Below are positions 43,744 through 53,016 of a stretch of DNA of 64,000 nt, piece after piece. The translations under genes were made by a program, and so were the position numbers. The stretch is from Chelativorans salis. GTDB taxonomy: Bacteria; Pseudomonadota; Alphaproteobacteria; Rhizobiales; Rhizobiaceae. The notes beneath the pieces are model-generated. The model was given only the letters and a program-made list of their open reading frames with translations. It made no database searches and was not told the DNA's origin. The DNA lies in NCBI RefSeq assembly GCF_025336525.1, contig NZ_JAOCZP010000005.1, positions 62,001 to 126,000 on the forward strand, in the 5' to 3' direction. Position 1 is the first letter of the stretch. Each line of letters opens with the position of its first letter.

Positions 43744-45534
43744 ATGACACGAAAAAAAGGTGGAGAGATCATCACCGAGTCTCTCCTCAAGGAGGGAATC
43801 ACCCATGTCTTCGGCATATGCGGGCATGGCAATGTGGGGCTTCTGGATTGCCTTTACGAACGCCGGGACGACATTGCGCTGATCTCGCCGCGCCACGAAC
43901 AGACCGCCGTTCATATGGCCGACGGTTTCTTCCGCGTCTCACACCAGCCGGCGGCCACGCTGACCTCGACCGGCCCCGGATCGGCCAACCAGATCATGGC
44001 TCTCGCGGTAGCCCAGACCGACAGCTCCGCCGTCTATTCCATCACGGCGAACGTGCCCACCAGCCAGTTCAACCGGGGACCGTTCCAGGAACTGAACCTT
44101 CATCATCACGCCGATTTCAACAGTGTTATCAAACCGGTGGTCAAGCGGAGCTTCCAACCCACCCGTGTCGAGATGCTGCCGCTCGCCATGCGACAGGCTG
44201 CGGCAGCGATGACGACGGGCCGGCCCGGTCCGGTCAATCTCGACGTCCCCTATAACCTTTTTCAGGAAGAAGCCGAGGTCGCGACCGAGCTGCGCGGCAA
44301 TGCCTTCGGCCGGCGCCGCAGCGGCGCGAGCCTGGAGGACGTGAAGCGGGTGATGGACATGCTCCTCGCGGCGGAACGGCCGGTGATCTTCATCGGCCAC
44401 GGTGTGGCCCTCTCCGACGCCTCGGCCGAGCTCACACAACTGGCCCACAAGCTTTCGATCCCTGTCATCAGCTCGCCCAACGGCATGGGCTGCTTCGACA
44501 TGAGAGATGTGCTCTCGCTTGGCTTTATCGGCCGCAACGGCGCCTATCAGGCGAACCAGGCCGGCCGGCACGCCGATCTTGTTCTGGCCATCGGCGCACG
44601 TTTCGATGACCGGTCGGCGTCAAGCTGGAAGCCCGGTTATTCTTGGAACTTCCCGCAGACCAAGCTCATCCATGTCGACGTCGACCACGCGGAACTAGGC
44701 CGGAACTACACGCCGGACTTGCCGATTGTGGCCGACGCTCGTGCGTTCCTTGAGCAGGTTCTGGGCGAACTGGAGGGCCGCGAGATCGGCGACAACCGTC
44801 TCGCCCCCTGGCTCGCGGAGATTGCTGGCTGGCGCGCAGAGTGGGAAGCATATGTCGCGCCGGGATTTGCCGAGCATGCAAGCCCCATTCGGCCGGAACG
44901 CATTGTCGCCGACTGCCTGAAAGTGCTGCCCGAGGACACCATCATCACGCTCGACTCCGGCGTGCACCACAATTGGTACATGCAGTTCTGGCAGGCGCGC
45001 CGGCCGCAGTCCATGCTCAACACCTGGGGCTATTCGGGGATGGGTTTCGGGCCTTCATCGGCACTCGGCGCCAAGCTTGCAGCACCCGACCGGCCCGTGG
45101 TCTCGATCAGCGGCGATGGCGGTTTCACCATGGTGCCGCATGTGCTGTGCACAGCGGTCGAATATGACATTGCCGTTGTTTTCGTCGTCTGGAACAATTT
45201 CGCTTGGGGCGCGATCCGCGACCTGCAATACGGGTATTTCGGCGGCCGCGAATACCGCACTGCCTTCTATCACAACGCTTCGGGTGCAAAGTACAATCCT
45301 GACTTTGCAGCATGGGCGCGGGCGAGCGGCGTCGTGGGCTATACGGTGACCCGAAGCCAAGATTTTGCGGGCATCCTTGAAGAGGCCGTGAAGCTGAACA
45401 GACCCGCTCTGATCGACGTACATGTGGACGCGGATATCCGTCCGCCGGCGACGGGCTCGTGGGAATTACCGCCTCTGCCGCCCAAGGAGCCCATCTTCGG
45501 CAAGCCTTGGCAGCCTTACGGGGAAGTCAGATGA
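43744..45534 (+). CDS. thiamine-pyrophosphate-dependent enzyme, acetolactate synthase-like
   Basis: This 596-residue ThDP enzyme has the three-domain layout of acetolactate synthase, oxalyl-CoA decarboxylase and related carboligases or decarboxylases. The catalytic Glu is in SPRHEQTAVHMADGF (Glu52), and the ThDP-Mg motif is SGDGGFTMVPHVL with WNN about 30 residues later. The middle domain reads FIGHGVALSDASAELTQLA. I prefer the ATG at 43744, with GGAG ahead; 43729 is also possible. It is not obviously a biosynthetic AHAS: no regulatory subunit is near. Cleavage of a C-C bond in a 2-oxoacid or cyclic diketone is plausible. Confidence 0.88.
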   Translation: MTRKKGGEIITESLLKEGITHVFGICGHGNVGLLDCLYERRDDIALISPRHEQTAVHMADGFFRVSHQPAATLTSTGPGSANQIMALAVAQTDSSAVYSITANVPTSQFNRGPFQELNLHHHADFNSVIKPVVKRSFQPTRVEMLPLAMRQAAAAMTTGRPGPVNLDVPYNLFQEEAEVATELRGNAFGRRRSGASLEDVKRVMDMLLAAERPVIFIGHGVALSDASAELTQLAHKLSIPVISSPNGMGCFDMRDVLSLGFIGRNGAYQANQAGRHADLVLAIGARFDDRSASSWKPGYSWNFPQTKLIHVDVDHAELGRNYTPDLPIVADARAFLEQVLGELEGREIGDNRLAPWLAEIAGWRAEWEAYVAPGFAEHASPIRPERIVADCLKVLPEDTIITLDSGVHHNWYMQFWQARRPQSMLNTWGYSGMGFGPSSALGAKLAAPDRPVVSISGDGGFTMVPHVLCTAVEYDIAVVFVVWNNFAWGAIRDLQYGYFGGREYRTAFYHNASGAKYNPDFAAWARASGVVGYTVTRSQDFAGILEEAVKLNRPALIDVHVDADIRPPATGSWELPPLPPKEPIFGKPWQPYGEVR

Positions 45535-45896
45535 GCGAACGCAAGTCCTTCATCCGGCACCTGGCCGAAGTGTCTTGGCAGCAGTATCCAGGACATTTCG
45601 GCTCCGCCCTCTCAAAGGGCCTTGTCACGCCCGAAAGCGCAGCCACTCAGCACATCGACTACCGCATCTCGACCTATCAGCCGATGGCCTATGTCGAGCG
45701 CCACGTCCACAACCTCCAGGAACAGGTTTATCATATCCTTGAAGGGGAAGGGATGATGGAGATCGACGGAGAAAAGAGCGTCGTTCGCAAACACGACGTC
45801 ATTTTCATCGCTCCGGGCACTTGGCACTCAATAGAAAACACAGGGCTTGGCGACCTGACTTTCATCGTGGTCACCGCGCCCGCGCGGGACGAGTGA
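45531..45896 (+). CDS. small cupin-domain protein
   Basis: This 121-residue single-domain cupin has the metal-binding motif 1 in ERHVHNLQEQVYHILEGEGMMEIDG and motif 2 in APGTWHSIENTG. Its ATG overlaps the TPP enzyme stop (ATGA), so the two are translationally coupled. Small cupins of this kind act as isomerases, decarboxylases, dioxygenases or sugar/acid-binding proteins. The function is unknown, but it is likely to handle a substrate or product of the TPP enzyme. Confidence 0.88.
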   Translation: MSERKSFIRHLAEVSWQQYPGHFGSALSKGLVTPESAATQHIDYRISTYQPMAYVERHVHNLQEQVYHILEGEGMMEIDGEKSVVRKHDVIFIAPGTWHSIENTGLGDLTFIVVTAPARDE

Positions 45897-45936
45897 GGGA
45901 TATCCCGATGGGAGATGGCTTTTTGGCCGTCTTCTC

Positions 45937-46755
45937 CTATGCCTTTGCCGGTTCCAAGGTGCGGTGTCCGAGCGCCCGTGACAGTTGCTGCGCCGCTTCT
46001 TCGAGTTTTGGGATCCGCTTGCCGGTCACATCCGGCGTCATCCGCCAGGCAGGGCCGGATAGACCGATCGCAGCAGCACAGCGGCCGGTGAAATCCCAGA
46101 CCGGCATGGCGATACAACGCAGATCCGGGTCGAACTCGGCGCGATCATGGGCGATGCCTTCGCTACGCACGACTTCCATTTCGCGGCGAAGTTTTCCAGG
46201 ATCGGTGATTGTGTTTTCCGTAATGCGGTGGAGCGGCAGAGCCTTGATCAATTCGTCCCGCTCTTTCTCTGGCATATATGCCAGGAGCACCTTGCCCAGG
46301 GCGGTGGCATGCATCGGCCGTGCAATCCCGACGCGCTCGGACAATTGGAGGAGCCCCGCCCCTTCGGTCCGCGCCACAACGATGACGTCAGCGCGCTCCC
46401 TGACGGCGAGATGCGATGTCTCGCCCGTCAGCGCACTGAGCTGCTCAAGTACGGGCAGACCGAAATTGAGCAGGGTCCGCTCTCTCGAAGCGCCGGAGGC
46501 AAGTCCGAACAGCCGGGTTCCGATACGGTATTTCTTGCCGTCTCCGTCCTGAGACAGAAAACCAAGCCCCACCAATGTCTTGACCAAGTGGAATGCAGTG
46601 CTGGTGTGGAGGCCCACGCGACCGCTGATCTCGGTAAGCCCCAAACCGTCAGGACTACCGGCCACCGCATCAAGAATTGCGGCGCCACGCTCGAGGGACT
46701 GGATACCCGATCCGCGGACTATAGGCTTGCTGTCGCTTGTGTTCATCTTTTCCAT
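45937..46755 (-). CDS. IclR-family transcriptional regulator
   Basis: This 272-residue IclR regulator has an N-terminal HTH (LGLTEISGRVGLHTSTAFHL) and the C-terminal effector domain (RPMHATALGKVLLAYMPEKERDEL, DRAEFDPDLRCIAMPVWD, then AAIGLSGPAWRM). I took the ATG at 46755; the ATG at 46746, with GGAAAAG ahead, is equally good. The frame is open further upstream but the added residues look non-coding. It is convergent with the tctB-to-cupin block and may regulate it. Confidence 0.9.
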   Translation of the reverse strand: MEKMNTSDSKPIVRGSGIQSLERGAAILDAVAGSPDGLGLTEISGRVGLHTSTAFHLVKTLVGLGFLSQDGDGKKYRIGTRLFGLASGASRERTLLNFGLPVLEQLSALTGETSHLAVRERADVIVVARTEGAGLLQLSERVGIARPMHATALGKVLLAYMPEKERDELIKALPLHRITENTITDPGKLRREMEVVRSEGIAHDRAEFDPDLRCIAMPVWDFTGRCAAAIGLSGPAWRMTPDVTGKRIPKLEEAAQQLSRALGHRTLEPAKA

Positions 46756-46849
46756 CGGCGTTTGGGCACCGTTCTTGCTTGCCGAAGCTCTAACACCACG
46801 CTCTGGGGTTTGACCAGTTTTGAATCCTATGTCTGGGGACCACAACTGC

Positions 46850-47824
46850 TCAGGAAGCGATCGCCTCCGGAAAGGGGGATGGCTCGGGGAATGCGCCTTC
46901 AAAGCCGGGCCAAATCTTGTCGGAGATCAACAAGCGCACGGTTTCACGCAGCTCGGCAACCACAACCGTGGCCGCCGGCGTAAGCTGTCCCGGAGGCAGA
47001 GTATAGAGGAAATTGCGCCGCCGGAAGACGAGATCGCGGAAAGCCAGATACCGGAAGCGTCGCCCGCCGGCACTCTCCTTCATAATTGCACCCATTGGTT
47101 TGATCGTGGCACCCATCCCGTCGTGAACGCAATCCATGACGAGCGACAAAGAATCCACCTGGGCCACGACACTAGCTGAAAGGCCACGATTCTCGAACTC
47201 TGCCTCAATCCGTTGCCGCAGGCCGTGGTCGCGCGTCGGCAGAATGAGGGGTAGCGCCGCTGCCTCGGCGAGTTTGACATGGTCGATCCCGCCGGGGACC
47301 AGTCGACTTTCCTCCGGCAGGATAAGGAAAAGCTCTTCCACCATCAGGGGTTCAATTACGGCTTCAAGCGCCGGCTCGCAACTGAAGAGCACCGCCATAT
47401 CCAACTGACCGAGCCGCATGAGTTGCCCGATATGCCCGCTCATCCCTTCAACAACATTGAGCAGGATGTTCGGGAATCGTTCGCGCAGGCGCTTCACCAG
47501 CGGCAAGCCGATCGCAGCTACCGTTGTTGCCGGCAGCCCCACCGTCACCACGCCCTGCACAGGCCCGGTTTCGCCCCGCGCGATCTCGACGGCCTGGTCG
47601 AACTGGCGTAGCATGAAACGCGCGTGATGATAGAGCGCCAGCCCGTTGTCCGTCGGGACCACACCCTTGGAAGAACGGTTCAGGAGCGGCCTGTCCACCT
47701 CCGCTTCGAGTTTGGCTATTTGCTGACTGAGAGCGGGCTGCGCGACGTAGAGTTCACGCGCCGCACGTGAAAGGCTGCCGCAGTCCACAATATGAACGAA
47801 ATAGCGGAGTTGGCGGATATCCAT
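46850..47824 (-). CDS. LysR-family transcriptional regulator
   Basis: This 324-residue LysR regulator has an HTH at residues 1-60 (MDIRQLRYFVHIVDCGSLSR, AQPALSQQIAKLEAE) and an effector-binding domain that shows QVDSLSLVMDCVHDGMG. The ATG at 47824 has a GGGAGG site about 10 bases away. It lies 76 bases after the GST gene at the end of the minus-strand aldehyde dehydrogenase-flavoenzyme-ABC block and probably regulates that block. It is the only regulator in region 5. Confidence 0.92.
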   Translation of the reverse strand: MDIRQLRYFVHIVDCGSLSRAARELYVAQPALSQQIAKLEAEVDRPLLNRSSKGVVPTDNGLALYHHARFMLRQFDQAVEIARGETGPVQGVVTVGLPATTVAAIGLPLVKRLRERFPNILLNVVEGMSGHIGQLMRLGQLDMAVLFSCEPALEAVIEPLMVEELFLILPEESRLVPGGIDHVKLAEAAALPLILPTRDHGLRQRIEAEFENRGLSASVVAQVDSLSLVMDCVHDGMGATIKPMGAIMKESAGGRRFRYLAFRDLVFRRRNFLYTLPPGQLTPAATVVVAELRETVRLLISDKIWPGFEGAFPEPSPFPEAIAS

Positions 47825-47900
47825 ACATTTTCCTCCCATGGGAGAATGGGCCGGAAGGACACTCCTGTCCAGCCATCCGCTCACATTATCGCAAACCTCC

Positions 47901-48500
47901 TCAGAATGCCGAATAACGCGTGCATTGCATTCGCTCGGTCGCCGCCTCGCCCTCAAGCCATTCCGCAAGAACCGGTCGCCTTTTCCGCCAGTGGAGCTTG
48001 GGGTGCCGGAAGTCGAGATATTCGAGCGCAGCGGCAAGGCCGATCGTACCCATATGCAGCGTTTGGAGGTCTTCGGTCCACGCCTCCAGACAATCGAGCG
48101 CAGCCTCGATGCGAGCAAACTGCGCCGCAGCCCAATCCTGCCAGACAAGGTCGCCGGGACGGATCACCAGCTCGTACCGGGCAATCACCGCGGCATCCAT
48201 GATGCCGTCGGCAAGCGCTTCGAGTCTCAGGATCCCCCAGGGATCAGGGCCGGCATAAAGTCCCGGCCCCTCCCCTTTGGCATCGATGTAGCGGCAGATA
48301 ACGCGGCTGTCGTAGATCGCCTTCGTCGAGGTAAGCAAGACAGGGATCTTGGCGAGCGGATTGAAGGCGCCGAGCGCAGTGTTGCGATCGGCCGGATCGA
48401 CCTTTGCCTCTTCAAGCGCAAGCGGCACGCCGCGTTCGATCGCCACCATGCGCACTTTCCGCGCGAAGGGCGAAGCCGACGTCTGAAGAAGGGTCAGCAT
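47901..48500 (-). CDS. glutathione S-transferase family protein
   Basis: This 199-residue GST has an N-terminal thioredoxin-like half (MLTLLQTSASPFARKVRMVA, FNPLAKIPVLLT with the cis-Pro, YDSRVICRYID with the SR/ES glutathione contact). An all-helical C-terminal half follows. Ser in TSASPFARK is the probable activating residue. It starts 16 bases after the aldehyde dehydrogenase stop. GSTs in aromatic clusters cleave ethers or isomerise maleyl compounds. The role here is open. Confidence 0.9.
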   Translation of the reverse strand: MLTLLQTSASPFARKVRMVAIERGVPLALEEAKVDPADRNTALGAFNPLAKIPVLLTSTKAIYDSRVICRYIDAKGEGPGLYAGPDPWGILRLEALADGIMDAAVIARYELVIRPGDLVWQDWAAAQFARIEAALDCLEAWTEDLQTLHMGTIGLAAALEYLDFRHPKLHWRKRRPVLAEWLEGEAATERMQCTRYSAF

Positions 48501-48516
48501 TTCGGCCGCCTCTCCC

Positions 48517-49971
48517 TTAGACCGTAAAACTTACCACGCGCTCTTCACTCATCTCGCGCATCGCGTAATATGGGCCCTCGCGGCCGAAACCACTGTCCTT
48601 GGAGCCGCCATAGGGCATCATATCGAGCCGTGACGACGAGGTCTCATTGACATGCACACCGCCGACCCTGAGGCGCTGGGCTGCGGCAAAGGCGGCATCG
48701 AGCCGGTTCGTGAACATGCCCGAAGCCAGCCCGTAGGGCGTGGAATTCACACGCGCGATCGCGGCATCGAGGTCGGAGAAACTTTCGATCCCGATAACAG
48801 GCCCGAAGACCTCTCGACAACCCACCTTCATGTTCGGCCCGATACCGGTGAGTAGTGTCGGCGCAACCACCGCACCCTCGCGCTTACCGCCGGCCAAAAG
48901 GCGCGCGCCAGACGCGGTTGCTTCGTTGACCCAGTTCTCGACACGCTTTGCATCGGCTAGCGAGATCATGGGGCCGGTCACACACCCCTCGCAGGCAGGG
49001 TCGCCATGTGGCAAAGCCGCGACGCTCTCGGCCATGCGTGTTTCGACCTCGTCCTTCAGACGTTTATGAACCATCAGAACCTGTACGGAGGTACAGACCT
49101 GCCCGGCCTTGCGGTAGCCGGCCCCGATCACCTTCGGCAGAGCCACTTCGAGATCACAGTCTTCGGCAAGCAACGTAAAGGCGATGGAGCCCAGCTCCAT
49201 CTGAGTGCGCCGCAAACCTGCCTGCCCCTGAATGATCCTTCCGACCTCGGTCGATCCGGTGAAGGCGATGTAGCGTACCCTTTCATCCGTCATTGCGGCG
49301 GAGACCGCCGCGCCGCCCCCGTGGAAGGCCTGCAGATAGCCCTCGGGGAGCCCCGCCTCAAGAAAGCAGTGGGCCAGCAGGCACGCGGTGCGGGGCGTCT
49401 GGCCGGCCGGTTTGAGCACCACCGTATTTCCAGCGGCAATCGCGGGCGCGATCTTGTGCGCCACCGTATTGAGCGGAGCGTTGAAGGGCGTGACCGCCAG
49501 CACGACGCCGAGCGGCACGCGCAGCGTGAAAGCCAAGCGCCTGCCTTGCCCCGGCGCGCCCGCAACCGGGAGAACGTCGCCCGCAAGCCGACGCGCCTCC
49601 TCGGCCGCCAGGCGAAAGGTCTGCACGGTCCGCCCGATCTCGCCCTTGCAGTCCGAAGTCGTAAAGCCGGTTTCCGGCTGCATCACCGACACGAACGCGG
49701 CCAGTCGCGCCTCGATCAGCTCCGCCACACCGTCGAGAATGCGACCGCGATCGTGCGGCGTCAGCCGGTCGCCTTCAAAGGCCTCATGCGCGATTCTGAT
49801 CATGCGCTCGATCTGCACGTTGGAACTCGCCGGCAACTGGCCAATGGATGTCAGACGGAATTTGTCGAGAATCTCGCTCGCGGCCCCTTCTCCGGGAACC
49901 CATTCGCCGCCCAGAAGCATCCCACAAACGGGCAGCGCCCCCACCTGGCTGGTTTCGAAACTGTAGGACAT
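48517..49971 (-). CDS. aldehyde dehydrogenase (NAD(P)+)
   Basis: This 484-residue ALDH has VTPFNAPLNTVAHKIAPAIAAGN and PAGQTPRTACLLAH for cofactor and structural contacts, and FTGSTEVGRIIQGQAG. The Glu is in MELGSIAFTLL, and the catalytic Cys in RKAGQVCTSVQVL. The segment ELGS replaces the more usual ELGG. The ATG at 49971 has GGAG seven bases ahead. It follows the flavoenzyme copy 2 gene by 70 bases and precedes the GST gene. It likely oxidises an aromatic or semialdehyde intermediate. Confidence 0.92.
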   Translation of the reverse strand: MSYSFETSQVGALPVCGMLLGGEWVPGEGAASEILDKFRLTSIGQLPASSNVQIERMIRIAHEAFEGDRLTPHDRGRILDGVAELIEARLAAFVSVMQPETGFTTSDCKGEIGRTVQTFRLAAEEARRLAGDVLPVAGAPGQGRRLAFTLRVPLGVVLAVTPFNAPLNTVAHKIAPAIAAGNTVVLKPAGQTPRTACLLAHCFLEAGLPEGYLQAFHGGGAAVSAAMTDERVRYIAFTGSTEVGRIIQGQAGLRRTQMELGSIAFTLLAEDCDLEVALPKVIGAGYRKAGQVCTSVQVLMVHKRLKDEVETRMAESVAALPHGDPACEGCVTGPMISLADAKRVENWVNEATASGARLLAGGKREGAVVAPTLLTGIGPNMKVGCREVFGPVIGIESFSDLDAAIARVNSTPYGLASGMFTNRLDAAFAAAQRLRVGGVHVNETSSSRLDMMPYGGSKDSGFGREGPYYAMREMSEERVVSFTV

Positions 49972-50041
49972 CAGATCGTCTCCGATACGGTCGTCTGCGG
50001 AACTGGACACGCTGACTCCAAGGAGCAGCACTGCCAAAGAC

Positions 50042-51988
50042 TTAAATTAGTCGGGCGATGCGGTAGGCTTCCTGCATCGCCTCGGCCACCTTGCGTGGCG
50101 CTATGCAATCGCCGATCGAAAACACCTCGGCCGGGCCGCTCTCGAGCGCCTCCGCGATTTCCCGGCGTGGGCGGAAGCCCACGGCGAGTATGACCGTATC
50201 CGCAACAAGCCGATGCTCAGTTCCCGACTTTTCCGCATAGCGAACACCGGCGTCATTGATTTCGAGCACGCTGGCCTCCGTGAGAACACGGACGCCCTCT
50301 TCCTGGAGGAGTTTGAGCATATGCATGCGGTTGATGTAGTACATGTCGCCGCCCAGCGCGCTCAATCGTTCGACGATTGTCACCTCGCGCCCCTGCAGCA
50401 CCAGATGCAACGCGGTTTCGCAACCGACGACGCCGCCCCCGACAATCACCACCTGCTGGCCGCATTCGGCCCGGTTGGTAAGGACATCGTTGGCGGCAAC
50501 GACATTCGCCCCCTCGACGCCCGAAATGGGGGGCACGATGGGCGCGGAGCCGGCGGCGACGATCACGATTTCGGGAGAGATCTCCGCAACATTTTCCGCC
50601 GTGGCTTCCTTGCCAAAGACCACATCGACGCCTTCCTTCTCCATCTGGTGGACGAGGTAGTCTGTCAGGCGCCGGTAGATCTCTTTGAACGGTGGTGACG
50701 AGCCGGGCCCGAGATTACCGCCCACGCCGCCTTCCTTTTCCCATACGGTGACGCGATGGCCGCGGTGCGCGGCCACGCGCGCTGCTTCCATGCCTCCAGG
50801 CCCGGCGCCGATCACCAGTACCCGCTTCTTCTGCTCTGCCGGAGTGAGGCGCATTTCGCGCTCGTTGCCGGTCGCCGCGTTTACCGCGCAGCCGATCCGC
50901 TTTCCGTCGTGAATGTATTTGTGACAGCCTTCGAAGCAGTCGACGCAGGGCGCAATATCGAGATACCTGCCCGCGCGCACCTTGTTGGCCCAGTTCGGAT
51001 CGGCAATCAGCGTGCGTCCGAGGGCAATGAAATCTGCCTTGCCGGATGTCAGCGCCGCTTCGGCTATCTCGGGATTGCCGAGCTTGCCGACTGCGATCAC
51101 TGGGATATCCACTGCCTCGCTGACCATCTGCGCAAGTTCCAGTGTGCAGCCTTCGGGCAGGAACTCCGATGGCAGCGTCCAGTATTGCGTTTCGCGGCAG
51201 CCAGCATCGATCATCAGCCCGTCGACCCCGGCCGCTTCCAGTGCGCGCGCGATCTCGACCCCTTCCGGCGCCTCTCGGCCTCCGGGAAGATAGTGGTCGA
51301 GTGCATATTTCACTGTCACCGGAAACGTGTTGCCCAGAACGCCCTTGAGTCGCTCGACCACTTGCATGATCAGCCGCAGCCGGTTCTCCAAGCTCCCGCC
51401 GTATTCATCCTCTCGCTTGTTCCAGAGCGGCGTCATGAACTGGTCGAAGAGATAGCCCGCGTGGCAGTTCAACTCGACCATGTCGGCCCCGCCGACTTTG
51501 AGAAGGCCTGCCGCCCGCTCGAAATCATCGAGCATCCGGTTGATGTCGTCCCTGCTCATCGGGCGGGTCAACCGCTTGGGGTCGTTGAGGCAAGGTATGG
51601 CGGAAGCACCATAGGGCCGAATGCCCTTCATCAGGTCCGGCTTGCTCATGCAGCGCCCGAGGCCCGGCGCCAGCTGGACGCACAGCTTGGCGCCATAATC
51701 GTGCACTGCCTGGCTGAGTTCGTGCACCCAACGGGTATAAACCTTGTTGTCCAACATGAGGGAGGTCTGGATCGGGCTCAACGGATCCTTTTCGAAATGG
51801 CGTGAGACGCGGACCGACCCTGTGGTGATCATTGCGGTGCCGCCGCGGGCGCGCTCGACGAAATAGTCGATCCCGCGCTGCGAGAGGCTTCCATCGGAAT
51901 CGATCAGTGCGCCGATGCCCGCACCCGACATGATCACACGGTTCTTGAGCTTGAGGTTTCCGATCCAGCCCGGTTCAAAAAGCTTCAT
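50042..51988 (-). CDS. OYE-type FMN/FeS/FAD oxidoreductase, copy 2
   Basis: This 648-residue enzyme has the same three-part plan as the copies at 39.7 and 57.6 kb: a TIM barrel (LKNRVIMSGAGIGALIDSDG, NCHAGYLFDQF), 4Fe-4S ligands CVDCFEGC-x11-C, and an FAD/NAD(P) region (VIGAGPGGMEAARVAAHRG, VVGGGVVGCETALHLVLQG). It is more distant from the other two: its first motif reads MSGAG rather than MAPMG. Its ATG overlaps the dppF-like stop (ATGA), so it is co-expressed with the ABC importer. A C=C reduction or a demethylation-type role is possible. Confidence 0.92.
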   Translation of the reverse strand: MKLFEPGWIGNLKLKNRVIMSGAGIGALIDSDGSLSQRGIDYFVERARGGTAMITTGSVRVSRHFEKDPLSPIQTSLMLDNKVYTRWVHELSQAVHDYGAKLCVQLAPGLGRCMSKPDLMKGIRPYGASAIPCLNDPKRLTRPMSRDDINRMLDDFERAAGLLKVGGADMVELNCHAGYLFDQFMTPLWNKREDEYGGSLENRLRLIMQVVERLKGVLGNTFPVTVKYALDHYLPGGREAPEGVEIARALEAAGVDGLMIDAGCRETQYWTLPSEFLPEGCTLELAQMVSEAVDIPVIAVGKLGNPEIAEAALTSGKADFIALGRTLIADPNWANKVRAGRYLDIAPCVDCFEGCHKYIHDGKRIGCAVNAATGNEREMRLTPAEQKKRVLVIGAGPGGMEAARVAAHRGHRVTVWEKEGGVGGNLGPGSSPPFKEIYRRLTDYLVHQMEKEGVDVVFGKEATAENVAEISPEIVIVAAGSAPIVPPISGVEGANVVAANDVLTNRAECGQQVVIVGGGVVGCETALHLVLQGREVTIVERLSALGGDMYYINRMHMLKLLQEEGVRVLTEASVLEINDAGVRYAEKSGTEHRLVADTVILAVGFRPRREIAEALESGPAEVFSIGDCIAPRKVAEAMQEAYRIARLI

Positions 51989-53016
51989 TCGTTGGAACCT
52001 CTTTGGTGCGTGGCCTTCGTGAGTTGAGGCCCGCCAATCAGATGGCACGCGACCTGCCGCCCTGCGCCCACATCGACAAGCTCGGGATCGACAGCGCTGC
52101 AGACCGGCATTGCTTCGTCGCAACGTGGGCAGAAACGGCATCCCTTCGGAAGGTCGAGCGCCGAGCCAATTTCTCCGCGCAGGCTGGGTGCGCTTTTGAC
52201 CCGATCCGGATCAGGCAGTGGCATCGCCCTGAAAAGAGCCTTTGTGTACGGATGCAGGGGCCGCTCGTAGATTTCCTCGGTGTCCCCGATTTCCACAATC
52301 CGCCCCAGATACATCACCGCCAGCTGGGAACTCACATGCCCCAGCGTTGCCAGATCGTGGGAGATCATCAGATAGGTCAGGCCGTAGCGGTCCTGGAAAT
52401 CGGAGAGCAGGTTCAAAACCTGCGCCCGGATCGATACGTCAAGCGCGGAGACGGGCTCGTCGAGCACCAGCATCGTCGGTTCAAGGATCATCGCCCGGGC
52501 GATGGCAACGCGCTGCTTCTGCCCGCCGGACAGCTCGTGCGGAAAGTCGTGCATTACCCTTTCTGGCAGAGCGACCTGCGCCAGCATGTCCTCGACCTTC
52601 TCGCGGATTTCGATCTTGGTCAGGCGATTAGGTCCGGTGCGCGCATGAATCTCGAGCGGTTCGGCGACAATGGCCGAGATGCGCATCCGCGGGTCGAGCG
52701 AGCCTGAAGCATCCTGAAAGACGGCCTGCACGCGGGTGCGATACCAGGCGTCCCCCTGGGCATCGAGCTTGCCGATGTCGCGGCCCTCGAATTCGATCGC
52801 GCCCCCCGTGGGGCGGTCGAGACGCAGGATGAGCTTGCCCATGGTGGACTTGCCCGAACCCGATTCCCCCGCAACGCCGAAGCTTGACCCGCTGGCGATT
52901 GAGAAGCTGGCGCCGTCGACGGCCTTGAGCGGCTTCTCGACGCCGCCGCCCACCCAACCTCCTGAGCGGATTCCGAAGTACCTCTTTACGTCGCGCAGTT
53001 CGAGAATGGTTCCCAC
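51985..53016 (-). CDS. peptide-type ABC transporter ATP-binding protein (DppF/OppF-like)
   Basis: This 343-residue ATPase has Walker A GESGSGKST (about residues 50-58), signature LSGGQKQRVAIARA and Walker B MLVLDEPVSALD. The C-terminus has the Opp/Dpp extension (CRFCPRCDEAMPVC). The start is a GTG at 53016 that shares its first base with the TAG stop of the preceding ATPase, behind GGAGG. It forms the second ATPase of an importer whose family takes up oligopeptides, nickel or other small organic compounds. Confidence 0.94.
   Translation of the reverse strand: MGTILELRDVKRYFGIRSGGWVGGGVEKPLKAVDGASFSIASGSSFGVAGESGSGKSTMGKLILRLDRPTGGAIEFEGRDIGKLDAQGDAWYRTRVQAVFQDASGSLDPRMRISAIVAEPLEIHARTGPNRLTKIEIREKVEDMLAQVALPERVMHDFPHELSGGQKQRVAIARAMILEPTMLVLDEPVSALDVSIRAQVLNLLSDFQDRYGLTYLMISHDLATLGHVSSQLAVMYLGRIVEIGDTEEIYERPLHPYTKALFRAMPLPDPDRVKSAPSLRGEIGSALDLPKGCRFCPRCDEAMPVCSAVDPELVDVGAGRQVACHLIGGPQLTKATHQRGSNE

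Noticed and set aside
43744-45534. Biosynthetic acetolactate synthase (ilvB/ilvG)
   Set aside because: No ilvH/ilvN small subunit or ilvC is near and the gene is coupled to a cupin and SDR in a catabolic block.
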